Positions 31,765 through 42,803 of a stretch of DNA of 64,000 bases are shown piece by piece. Source of the stretch: Bufo bufo (lineage: Eukaryota > Chordata > Amphibia > Anura > Bufonidae); contig NC_053391.1 of the NCBI RefSeq assembly GCF_905171765.1, forward strand, positions 150,107,917-150,171,916, read 5' to 3'. Made by a program: the position numbers and the translations under genes. Numbering within the stretch: the stretch's first letter is position 1; each line of letters starts with the position of its first letter. The notes under the pieces were generated by a model. That model had not been told where the DNA came from, made no database searches, and saw nothing but the letters and a program-made list of their open reading frames with translations.

Positions 31765-32340
31765 CCACTTAAGGACCACAGGTTTATACCCCCCTAAAGA
31801 CCAGGCCCTTTTTTACAAATCAGCACTCCACAACTTTAGCGGTTTATTGCTCGGTCATGCAACTTACCACCCAAATGAATTTTACCTCCTTTTCTTCTCA
31901 CTAATAGAGCTTTCATTTGGTGGTATTTCATTGCTGCTGACATTTTTACTTTTTTTGTTATTAATCGAAATTTAACGATTTTTTTTGCAAAAAAATGACA
32001 TTTTTCACTTTCAGTTGTAAAATTTTGCAAAAAAAACGAGATCCATATATAAATTTTGCTCTAAATTTATTGTTCTACATGTCTTTGATAAAAAAAAAAT
32101 GTTTGGGTAAAAAAAAAATGGTTTGGGTAAAAGTTATAGCGTTTACAAACTATGGTACAAAAATGTGAATTTCCGCTTTTTGAAGCAGCTCTGACTTTCT
32201 GAGCACCTGTCATGTTTCCTGAGGTTCTACAATGGCCAGACAGTACAAACACCCCACAAATGACCCCATTTCGGAAAGTAGACACCCTAAGGTATTCGCT
32301 GATGGGCATAGTGAGTTCATAGAACTTTTTATTTTTTGTC
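31765..32340 (-). other. Left subterminal region of piggyBac element 2
   Basis: Inverted counterpart of 11560-12012, containing cggtttattgctcggtcatg, gagctttcatttggtggtat and ttctacatgtctttgat. The inner half (from about 32020) is repeated at 35646-35975. Confidence 0.75.
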
Positions 32341-34945
32341 ACAAGTTAGCGGAAAATGATGATTTTTTTTTTTTTTTTTCTTACAAAGTCTCATATTCCA
32401 CTAACTTGTGACAAAAAATAAAAAGTTCTATGAACTCACTATGCCCATCACGAAATACCTTGGGGTCTCTTCTTTCCAAAATGGTGTCACTTGTGGGGTA
32501 GTTCTACTGCCCTGGCATTCTAGGGGCCCAAATGTGTGGTAAGGAGTTTGAAATCAAATTCTGTAAAAAATGACCAGTGAAATCCGAAAGGTGCTCTTTG
32601 GAATATGGGCCCCTTTGCCCACCTAGGCTGCAAAAAAGTGTCACACATCTGGTATCTCTGTATTCAGGAGAAGTTGAGGAATGTGTTTTGGGGTGTCTTT
32701 TTACATATACCCATGCTGGGTGAGATAAATATCTTGGTCAAATGCCAACTTTGTATAAAAAAAAGGAAAAGTTGTCATTTGCCAAGATATTTCTCTCACC
32801 CAGCATGGGTATATGTAAAATGACACCCCAAAACACATTCCCCAACTTCTCCTGAGTACGGAGATACCAGATGTGTGACACTTTTTTGCAGCCTAGGTGG
32901 GCAAAGGGGCCCATATTCCAAAGAGCACCTTTCGGATTTCACTGGTCATTTTTTACAGAATTTGATTTCAAACTCCTTACCACACATTTGGGCCCCTAGA
33001 ATGCCAGGGCATTATAACTACCCCACAAGTGACCCCATTTTGGAAAGAAGAGACCCCAAGGTATTCGCTGATGGGCATAGTGAGTTCATGGAAGTTTTTA
33101 TTTTTTGTCACAAGTTAGTGGAATATGAGACTTTGTATGAAAAAAAAAAAAAAAAAATCATAATTTTCCACTAACTTGTGACAAAAAATAAAAAATTCTA
33201 GGAACTCGCCATGCCCCTCACGGAATACCTTGGGGTGTCTTCTTTCCAAAATGGGGTCACTTGTGGGGTAGTTATACTGCCCTGGCATTTTCCAGGGGCC
33301 CTAATGTGTGGTAAGTAGGTAAATGACCTGTGAAATCTGAAAGGTGCTCTTTGGAATATGGGCCCCTTTGCCCACCTAGGCTGCAAAAAAGTGTCACACA
33401 TCTAGTATCTCCGTACTCAGGAGAAGTTGGGGAATGTGTTTTGGGGTGTCATTTTACATATACCCATGCTGGGTGAGAGAAATATCTTGGCAAAAGACAA
33501 CTTTTCCCATTTTTTTATACAAAGTTGGCATTTGACCAAGATATTTATCTCACCCAGCATGGGTATATGTAAAAAGACACCCCAAAACACATTCCTCAAC
33601 TTCTCCTGAATACAGAGATACCAGATGTGTGACACTTTTTTGCAGCCTAGGTGGGCAAAGGGGCCCATATTCCAAAGAGCACCTTTCGGATTTCACTGGT
33701 CATTTTTTACAGAATTTGATTTCAAACTCCTTACCACACATTTGGGCCCCTAGAATGCCAGGGCAGTAGAACTACCCCACAAGTGAACCCATTTTGGAAA
33801 GAAGAGACCCCAAGGTATTTGCTGATGGGCATAGTGAGTTCATGGAAGTTTTTTTTTTTTGTCACAAGTTAGTGGATTATGAGACTTTGTATGAAAAAAA
33901 AAAAAATCATCATTTTCCACTAACTTGTGACAAAAATAAAAAATTCTAGGAACTCGCCATGCCCCTCACGTAATACCTTGGGGTGTCTTCTTTCCAAAAT
34001 GGGGTCACTTGTGGGGTAGTTATACTGCCCTGGCATTTTCCAGGGGCCCTAATGTGTGGTAAGTAGGTAAATGACCTGTGAAATCCGAAAGGTGCTCTTT
34101 GGAATATGGGCCCCTTTGCCCACCTAGGCTGCAAAAAAGTGTCACACATCTGGTATCTCTGTACTCAGGAGAAGTTGGGGAATGTGTTTTGCGGTGTCAT
34201 TTTACATATACCCATGCTGGGTGAGAGAAATATCTTGGCAAAAGACAACTTTTCCCATTTTTTTATACAAAGTTGGCATTTGACCAAGATATTTCTCTCA
34301 CCCAGCATGGGTATATGTAAAATGACACCCCAAAACACATTCCCCAACTTCTCCTGAGTACGGCGATACCAGATGTGTGACACTTTTTTGCAGCCTAGAT
34401 GCGCAAAGGTGCCCAAATTCCTTTTAGGAGGGCATTTTTAGACATTTGGATACCAGACTTCTTCTCATGCTTTGGGGCCCCTAGAATGCCAGGGCAGTAT
34501 AAATACCCCACATGTGACCCCATTTTGGAAAGAAGACACCCCAAGGTATTCAATAAGGGGCATGGCGAGTTCATAGAAATTTTGTTTTTTGGCACAAGTT
34601 AGCGGAAATTGATATTTTTTATTTTTTTCTCACAAAGTCTCCCTTTCCGCTAACTTTGGACAAAAATTTAAATCTTTCATGGACTCAATATGCCCCTCAC
34701 GGAATACCTGGGGGTGTCTTCTTTCCGAAATGGGGTCACATGTGGGGTGTTTATACTGCCCTGGCATTCTAGGGGCCCTAAAGCGTGAGAAGAAGTCTGG
34801 AATATAAATGTCTAAAAAATTTTACGCATTTGGATTCCGTGAGGGGTATGGTGAGTTCATGTGAGATTTTATTTTTTGACACAAGTTAGTGGAATATGAG
34901 ACTTTGTAAGAAAAAAAAAAATAAATTCCGCTAACTTGGGCCAAA
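32341..34945. repeat. Palindromic tandem array B1
   Basis: Same monomer design as array A but a diverged subfamily: ccatgctgggtgagagaaatatcttgg, gacaacttttcccatt and ctcctgagtacggagatacc. Spacing between equivalent points is about 750 bp (33198 to 33946). The inner right edge switches to the gcgcaaaggtgcccaaattcc variant. Confidence 0.88.
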
Positions 34946-35645
34946 AAAATGTCTGAATGGAGCCTTACAGAGGGGTGATCAATGACAGGGGGGGTGATCA
35001 ATGACAGGGGGGTGGATCAATGACAGGGGGGTGATCACCCCCCTGTCATTGATCACCCCTCTATAAGGCTCCATTCAGATGTCCGTATGTGTTTTGCAGA
35101 TCCGATCCATGTATCCGTGGATCCGTAAAAATCATACAGACATCTGAATGCAGCCTGACAGGGGGGTGATCAATGACAGGGGGGGTGATCAATGACAGGG
35201 GGGTGATTAGGGAGTCTATATGGGGTGATCACCCCCCCTGGAAGGCTCCAGGGAGACGCCTGTATGTGTTTTGCGGATCCGATCCATCTATCAGTGGATC
35301 CGTAAAAATCATGCGGACGTCTGAATGGAGCTTTACAGGGGGGTGATCAATGACAGGGGGGTAATCAATGACAGGGGGGTGATCAGGGAGTCTATATGGG
35401 GTGATCACCACAGTCATTGATCATGCCCCTGTAAGGCTGCATTCAGACGTCCGTATGCGTTTTGCGGATCCGATCCATCTATCAGTGGATCCGTAAAAAT
35501 CATGCGGACGTCTGAATGGAGCTTTACAGGGGGTTATCAATGACAGGGGGGTAATCAATGATAGGGGGGTGATCAGGGAGTCTATATGGGGTGATCACCA
35601 CCGTCATTGATCACGCCTCTGTAAGGCTCCATTCAGACGTCCGTA
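34946..35645. repeat. MITE-derived satellite block S1
   Basis: Units of about 185 bp join a palindromic MITE core (ggctccattcagacgtccg ... cggacgtctgaatggagc around a ggatccg-rich loop) to a run of tgatcaatgacaggggggt repeats and agggagtctatatggggtga. About three to four units. Confidence 0.88.
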
Positions 35646-38578
35646 TGTAAAATTTTGGCAAAAAAAACGAGATCCATATATAAATTTTGCTCTAAATTTA
35701 TTGTTCTACATGTCTTTGATAAAAAAAAAATGTTTGGGTAAAAAAAAATGGTTTGGGTAAAAGTTATAGCGTTTACAAACTATGGTACAAAAATGTGAAT
35801 TACCGCTTTTTGAAGCAGCTCTGACTTTCTGAGCACCTGTCATGTTTCCTGAGGTTCTACAATGGCCAGACAGTACAAACACCCCACAAATGACCCCATT
35901 TCGGAAAGTAGACACCCTAAGGTATTCGCTGATGGGCATAGTGAGTTCATAGAACTTTTTATTTTTTGTCACAAGTTAGCGGAAAATGATGATTTTTTTA
36001 TTTATTTTTTTCTTACAAAGTCTCATATTCCACTAACTTGTGACAAAAAATAAAAAGTTCTATGAACTCACTATGCCCATCACGAAATACCTTGGGGTCT
36101 CTTCTTTCCAAAATGGGGTCACTTGTGGGGTAGTTCTACTGCCCTGGCATTCTAGGGGCCCAAATGTGTGGTAAGGAGTTTGAAATCAAATTCTGTAAAA
36201 AATGACCAGTGAAATCCGAAAGGTGCTCTTTGGAATATGGCCCCCTTTGCCCACCTAGGCTGCAAAAAAGTGTCACACATGTGGTATCTCCGTATTCAGG
36301 AGAAGTTGGGGAATGTGTTTTGGGGTGTCTTTTTACATATACCCATGCTGGGTGAGAAAAATATCTTGGCAAAAGACAACTTTTCCCATTTTTTTATACA
36401 AAGTTGGCATTTGACCACGATATTTATCTCACCCAGCATGGGTATATGTAAAATGACACCGCAAAACACATTCCCCAACTTCTCCTGAGTACGGAGATAC
36501 CAGATGTGTGACACTTTTTTGCAGCCTAGGTGGGCAAAGGGGCCCATATTCCAAAGAGCACCTTTCGGATTTCACTGGTCATTTTTTACAGAATTTGATT
36601 TCAAACTCCTCACCACACATTTGGGCCCCTAGAATGCCAGGGCAGTATAACTACCCCACAAGTGAACCCATTTTGGAAAGAAGAGACCCCAAGGTATTCG
36701 CTGATGGGCATAGTGAGTTCATGGAAGTTTTTATTTTTTGTCACAAGTTAGTGGAATATGAGATTTTGTATGAAAAAAAAAAAAAAAATCATCATTTTCC
36801 ACTAACTTGTGACAAAAAATAAAAAATTCTAGGAACTCGCCATGCCCCTCACGGAATACCTTGGGGTGTCTTCTTTCCAAAATGGGGTCACTTGTGGGGT
36901 AGTTATACTGCCCTGGCATTTTCCAGGGGCCCTAATGTGTGGTAAGTAGGTAAATGACCTGTGAAATCCGAAAGGTGCTCTTTGGAATATGGGCCCCTTT
37001 GCCCACCTAGGCTGCACAAAAGTGTCACACATCTGGTATCCCCGTACTCAGGAGAAGTTGGGGAATGTGTTTTGGGGTGTCATTTTACATATACCCATGC
37101 TGGGTGAGAGAAATATCTTGGCAAAAGACAACTTTTCCCATTTTTTTATACAAAGTTGGCATTTGACCAAGATATTTATCTCACCCAGCATGGGTATATG
37201 TAAAAAGACACCTCAAAACACATTCCTCAACTTCTCCTGAATACAGAGATACCAGATGTGTGACACTTTTTTGCAGCCTAGGTGGGCAAAGGGGCCCATA
37301 TTCCAAAGAGCACCTTTCGGATTTCACTGGTCATTTTTTACAGAATTTGATTTCAAACTCCTTACCACACATTTGGGCCCCTAGAATGCCAGGGCAGTAG
37401 AACTACCCCATAAGTGACCCCATTTTGGAAAGAAGAGACCCCAAGGTATTTGCTGATGGGCATAGTGAGTTCATGGAAGTTTTTATTTTTTGTCACAAGT
37501 TAGTGGAATATGAGACTTTGTATGAAAAAAAAAAAAAATCATCATTTTCCACTAACTTGTGACAAAAAATAAAAAATTCTAGGAACTCGCCATGCCCCTC
37601 ACGGAATACCTTGGGGTGTCTTCTTTCCAAAATGGGGTCACTTGTTGGGTAGTTATACTGCCCTGGCATTTTCCAGGGGCCCTAATGTGTGGTAAGTAGG
37701 TAAATGACCTGTGAAATCCGAAAGGTGCTCTTTGGAATATGGGCCCCTTTGCCCACCTAGGCTGCAAAAAAGTGTCACACATCTGGTATCTCCGTACTCA
37801 GGAGAAGTTGGGGAATGTGTTTTGCGGTGTCATTTTACATATACCCATGCTGGGTGAGAGAAATATCTTGGCAAAAGACAACTTTTCCCATTTTTTTATA
37901 CAAAGTTGGCATTTGACCAAGATATTTCTCTCACCCAGCATGGGTATATGTAAAATTACACCCCAAAACACATTCCCTAACTTCTCCTGAGTACGGCGAT
38001 ACCAGATGTGTGACACTTTTTTGCAGCCTAGATGCGCAAAGGTGCCCAAATTCCTTTTAGGAGGGCATTTTTAGACATTTGGATACCAGACTTCTTCTCA
38101 TGCTTTGAGGCCCCTAGAATGCCAGGGCAGTATAAATACCCCACATGTGACCCCATTTTGGAAAGAAGACACCCCAAGGTATTCAATGAGGGGCATGGCG
38201 AGTTCATAGAAATTTTGTTTTTTGGCACAAGTTAGCGGAAATTGATATTTTTTATTTTTTTCTCACAAAGTCTCCCTTTCCGCTAACTTGGGACAAAAAT
38301 TTCAATCTTTCATGGACTCAATATGCCCCTCACGGAATACCTGGGGGTGTCTTCTTTCCGAAATGGGGTCACATATGGGGTATTTATACTGCCCTGGCAT
38401 TCTAGGGGCCCTAAAGCGTGAGAAGAAGTCTGGAATATAAATGTCTAAAAAATTTTACGCATTTGGATTCCGTGAGGGGTATGGTGAGTTCATGTGAGAT
38501 TTTATTTTTTGACACAAGTTAGTGGAATATGAGACTTTGTAAGAAAAAAAAAAATAAATTCCGCTAACTTGGGCCAAA
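35646..38578. repeat. Second copy of subterminal region plus array (B2)
   Basis: 35646-35975 repeats the left subterminal sequence without the TTAA end. Array monomers then follow to 38578, matching 32.0-34.9 kb at an offset of about 3.63 kb (for example 34106 and 37739, 34399 and 38032). It is an internal tandem duplication of the element. Confidence 0.88.
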
Positions 38579-39795
38579 AAAATGTCTGAATGGAGCCTTA
38601 CAGAGGGGTGATCAATGACAGGGGGGTGATCAATGACAGGGGGGTGATCACCCGCCTGTCATTGATCACCCCCCTATAAGGCTCCATTCAGATGTCCGTA
38701 TGTGTTTTGCGGATCCGATCCATGTATCCGTGGATCCGTAAAAATCATACAGACATCTGAATGCAGCCTGACAGGGGGGTGATCAATGACAGGGGGGTAA
38801 TCAATGACAGGGGGGTGATCAGGGAGTCTATATGGGGTGATCACCACAGTCATTGATCATGCCCCTGTAAGGCTGCATTCAGACGTCCGTATGCGTTTTG
38901 CGGATCCGATCCATCTATCAGTGGATCCGTAAAAATCATGCGGACGTCTGAATGGAGCTTTAAAGGGGGTTATCAATGACAGGGGGGTAATCAATGATAG
39001 GGGGGTGATCAGGGAGTCTATATGGGGTGATCACCACAGTCATTGATCACGCCCCTGTAAGGCTCCATTCAGACGTCCGTATGCGTTTTGCGGATCCGAT
39101 CCATTTATCAGTGGATCCGTAAAAATCATGCGGACGTCTGAATGGAGCTTTACAGGGGTGTGATCAATGACAGGGGGGTGATCAATGACGGGGGGGGGGG
39201 TGATCAATGACAGGGGGGTGATCAGGGAGTCTATATGGGGTGATCACCACAGTCATTGATCATGCCCCTGTAAGGCTCCATTCAGATGTCCGTATGTGTT
39301 TTGCGGATCTGATCCATGTATCCGTGGATCCGTAAAAATCATACGGACATCTGAATGCAGCCTGACAGGGGGGGTGATCAATGACAGGGGGGTGATCAGG
39401 GAGTCTATATGGGGTGATCACCCCCCCTGGAAGGCTCCAGGGAGACGCCTGTATGTGTTTTGCGGATCCGATCCATTTATCAGTGGATCCGTAAAAATCA
39501 TGCGGACGTCTGAATGGAGCTTTACAGGGGTGTGATCAATGACAGGGGTGTAATCAATGACAGGGGGTGATCAGGGAGTCTATATGGGGTGATCACCACA
39601 GTCATTGATCACGCTCCTGTAAGGCTCCATTCAGACGTCCGTGTGCGTTTTGCGGATCCGATCCATCTATCAGTGGATCCGTAAAAATCATGCGGACATC
39701 TGAATGGAGCTTTACAGAGTGTGATCAATGACAGGGGGGTAATCAATGACAGGGGGGTGATCAGGGAGTCTATATGGGGTGATCAGGGGTGATCA
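38579..39795. repeat. MITE-derived satellite block S2
   Basis: About six units of the satellite described at 34946. Some units carry a variant core (ggctccagggagacgcctgt near 39430). Frames of about 79 codons on the plus strand here come from the repeat. Confidence 0.88.
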
Positions 39796-39868
39796 GGGGC
39801 TAATAAGGGGTTAATAAGTGACGGGGGGGTGTAGTGTAGTGTAGTGGTGCTTGGTGCTACTTTACTGA

Positions 39869-40038
39869 GCTACCTGTGTCCTCTGGTGGTCGATCCAAAC
39901 AAAGGGGACCACCAGAGGACCAGGTAGCAGGTATATTAGATGCTGTTATCAAAACAGCGTCTAATATACCTGTTAGGGGTTAAAAAAAATCACATCTCCA
40001 GCCTGCCAGCGAACGATCGCCGCTGGCAGTCTGGAGAT
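39869..40038. repeat. Three consecutive hairpins at the right end of piggyBac element 2
   Basis: From the inside out: hairpin 3 (39869-39928) pairs gctacctg and cctctggtggtc with ggaccaccagagg and caggtagc. Hairpin 2 (39928-39972) pairs caggtatattagatgctgtt with its complement. Hairpin 1 (39994-40038) pairs atctccagcctgccagc with gctggcagtctggagat. The order and spacing match 2539-2702. Confidence 0.9.
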
Positions 40039-40044
40039 CAACTC

Positions 40045-40193
40045 TCTTACCTTCCGTTCCTGTGAGCGCGCGCGCCTGTGTGCGCGCGTTCACAGGAAAT
40101 CTCGGCTCACGCGAGATGACGCCAATCGGCGTTAGTGTGACCTGGGAGCGCCGCAGAAATGACGCCTTTCGGCGTTAGCGTGACGGTAAGTGG
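40045..40193. repeat. GC-rich right terminus of piggyBac element 2
   Basis: A hairpin of tcctgtgagcgcgcg with cgcgcgttcacagga is followed by a direct repeat of small hairpins, acgccaatcggcgttag and acgcctttcggcgttag. Such subterminal repeats are where piggyBac transposases usually bind. The end is gtaagtgg next to TTAA. Confidence 0.75.
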
Positions 40194-40197
40194 TTAA

Positions 40198-41326
40198 ACT
40201 AATACTTTGTTGAAGCAACTTTTGATTTTATTACAGCACTCAGTCTTTTTGGGTATGAGTCTACCAGCATGGCACATTTTGACTTGGCAAGATTTGCCAA
40301 CTCTTCTTTGCAAAAACACTCCAAATCTGTCAGATTGCTAGGGCATCTCCTGTGCACAGCCCTCTTCAGATCACCCCACAGATTTTCAATCGGATTCAGG
40401 TCTGTGCTCTGCCTGGGCCATTCCAAAACTTTAATCTTCTTCTGGTGAAGCCATTCCCTTGTTGATTTTGATGTATGCTTTGGGTCGTTGTCATGCTGAA
40501 AGATGAAGTTCCTCTTCATGTTCAGCTTTCTAGCAGAAGCCTGAAGGTTTTGTGGCAATATTGACTGGTATTTGGAACTGTTCATAATTTTCTCTAGCTT
40601 AACTAAGGCCCCAGTTCCAGCTGAAGAAAAACATCCCCAAGGCATGATGCAGCCACCACCATGCTTCACTGTGGGTATGGTGTTCTATTGGTGATGTTCA
40701 GTGTTGTTTTTGCGCCAAACATATCTTTTGGAATTATGGCCAAAAAGTTCAACCTTGGTTTCATCAGACCAAAACACCTTTTCCCACATGCTTTTGGCAG
40801 ACTTGAGATGTGTTTTTGCAAAATGTAGCCTGGCTTGGATGTTTTTCTTTATAAGAAAACGCTTTTGTCTTGCCACTCTACCCCATAGCCCAGACATATG
40901 AAGAATACGGGAGATTGTTGTCACATGTACCACACAGCCAGTATTTTCCAGATATTCCTGCAGCTCCTTTAATGTTGCTGTAGGCCTCTTGGTAGCCTCC
41001 CAGGCCAGTTTTTTTCTCGTCTTTTTATCAATTTTGGAGGGACGTCCAGTTCTTGGTAATGTCACTGTTGTGCCATATTTTCTCCACTTGATGATGACTG
41101 TCTTCACTGTGTTCCATGGTATATCTGATGCCTTGGAAATTCTTTTGTACCCATCTCCTGACTGATACCTTTTAACAATGAGATCCCTCTGAGGCTTTGG
41201 AAGCTCTCTGTGGACCATGGCTTTTGCTGTGGGATGTGACTAAGAAAATTTCAGGAAAGACCAACTAGTGCAGCTGAACTTTATTTGGGGTTAATCAGAG
41301 GCACTTTAAATGATGGCAGGTGTATG
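40198..41326 (-). mobile_element. Tc1 element, right arm (copy in unit 1)
   Basis: Continues the Tc1 element from 31760. It contains the whole transposase and the start of the other arm (tttatttggggttaatcaga), then stops at 41334 where a hAT element enters. The distal inverted repeat is not in the window. Confidence 0.85.
40199..41218 (-). pseudogene. Tc1 transposase with one in-frame stop, copy 1
   Basis: ATG at 41218 opens MVHRELPKPQRDLIVKRYQS. The helix-turn-helix, GRPSKID motif and VFWSDETKVELFG (first D) follow, then a TAG codon at 40685-40687 directly after NNTEHHQ. The same frame continues NTIPTVKHGGG to FQHDNDPKHTSK (second D) and LNPIENLWGDL (E). The D-E gap is 34 residues, the classical Tc1 signature. 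The total of 340 codons is full length, so a single nonsense change (probably from a lysine codon) inactivates it. Its amino-acid reading is identical to the copy at 51116. Confidence 0.95.
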
Positions 41327-41859
41327 CTGACTACTAGGGATGAGCGAAACCCGAACTGTATAGTTCGGGTTCGTACCGAATTTTGGGGTGTCCGTGACAC
41401 GGACCCGAACCCGAACATTTTCGTAAAAGTCTGGGTTCGGGTTCGGTGTTCGGCGCTTTCTTGGCGGTTTTTGAAAGGCTGCAAAGCAGCCAATCAACAA
41501 GCGTCATACTACTTGCCCCAAGAGGCCATCACAGCCTTGCCTACTATTGGCATGGCTGTGATTGGCCAGTGCAGCATGTGACCCAGCCTCTATATAAGCT
41601 TGGGTCACGTAGCGCTGCACGTCACTCTGCTGATTCAAGCATAGGGAGAGGTTGCTGCTGCGACGTTAGGGCAAGATTAGGCAGATTAACTCCTCCAAAA
41701 GACTTAATTCAGTGATCTATCTCCAGCTGTGGATCATTGAAGTGCTGATATTGAATTGCTCACGTTTTTTAGGCTGCCCAGAGCGTTTTTATATCACTTT
41801 TTTCTGGGGTGATCGGCGGCCATTTTGTGGCTTGTGGTGCGCCAGCACAAGCTACCACC

Positions 41860-42305
41860 AAGTGCATTTAACCATCAATAGTGTGGTTATTTTTTGCTAT
41901 ATCCTACATCAGCTGCAGGCTGAGCCTGTGTCACCCAAGTGCATTTAACCATCAACAGTGTGGTTATTTTTTGGCCATATACTACATCAGGTGCAGGCTG
42001 AGCCTGTGTCACCCAAGTGCATTTAACCATCAATAGTGTGGTTATTTTTTTCTATATCCTACATCAGGTGCAGGCTGAGCCTGTGTCACCCAAGTGCATT
42101 TAACCATCAACAGTGTGGTTATTTTTTGGCCATATACTACATCAGGTGCAGGCTGAGCCTGTGTCACCCAAGTGCATTTAACCATCAACAGTGTGGTTAT
42201 TTTATGGCCATATACTACATCAGGTGCAGGCTGAGCCTGTGTCACCCAAGTGCATTTAACCATCAATAGTGTGGTTATTTTTTGGCCATATACTACATCA
42301 GGGGC
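41860..42305. repeat. 77-78 bp tandem repeat in the hAT leader
   Basis: agtgcatttaaccatcaa starts at 41861, 41938, 42016, 42093, 42171 and 42249. Each unit ends gcaggctgagcctgtgtcac. The position, between the transposon end and the ORF, suggests an untranslated leader repeat. Confidence 0.92.
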
Positions 42306-42803
42306 AAGTTGAGCCTGTCACCCAGCGCCTAAAAAATAGGCCTGACATTTCTATTCCTCCAAATCAGTACAGTTTTAGCTGGTCAAGTTATATTTAGTGA
42401 CCGTAAAAGCACAGTTTTTGTTCTGGGTTGAAAAACTATTCCCAAATTTGCCATTCTCAAAATTAGTAGTTTCTGCTATATCAGGCCTACTTTAAATCTA
42501 TCCCAAAAAGGATATCTTAGATTGAAAGTGCTGATAGTGTCATTCTGAAAAACTTAACACACACGCTACAGTGCAGATACAAGTCTAATTCTGTGATTAA
42601 AGGTATATCTGTCACACAGCGCGTAAAAAATAGGCCTCACATTTATATTCAACCAAATCTGTCATTACTTGTGTGCCTGTATTAGTGTAATACGGTACCT
42701 AAATAGATAGCCAGACAGTGTTAGGTGTCTGTAAAAAAAGGCCTGAATTTTAATTCAATACATTGGCCAAATAATATTTTTCTTATTGTGGTGAACAGTA
42801 ACA

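Larger units (their letters stand above)
31765..40193 (-). mobile_element. piggyBac element 2: giant non-coding copy inserted in Tc1
   Basis: TTAA at 31761-31764 and 40194-40197 flank ccacttaaggacc at the left and gacggtaagtgg at the right (inverted ccactta). The 8429-bp body codes for nothing. It consists of a left subterminal region, palindromic arrays, MITE-derived satellite, a second copy of that series, a three-hairpin module and a GC-rich right end. It is the non-autonomous relative of element 1 in the opposite orientation. The Tc1 sequence is restored if the insert and one TTAA are removed. Confidence 0.92.

Noticed and set aside
40045..40110. GC-rich hairpin as a transcription terminator
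   Set aside because: Intrinsic terminators are bacterial, and the hairpin belongs to the piggyBac end.
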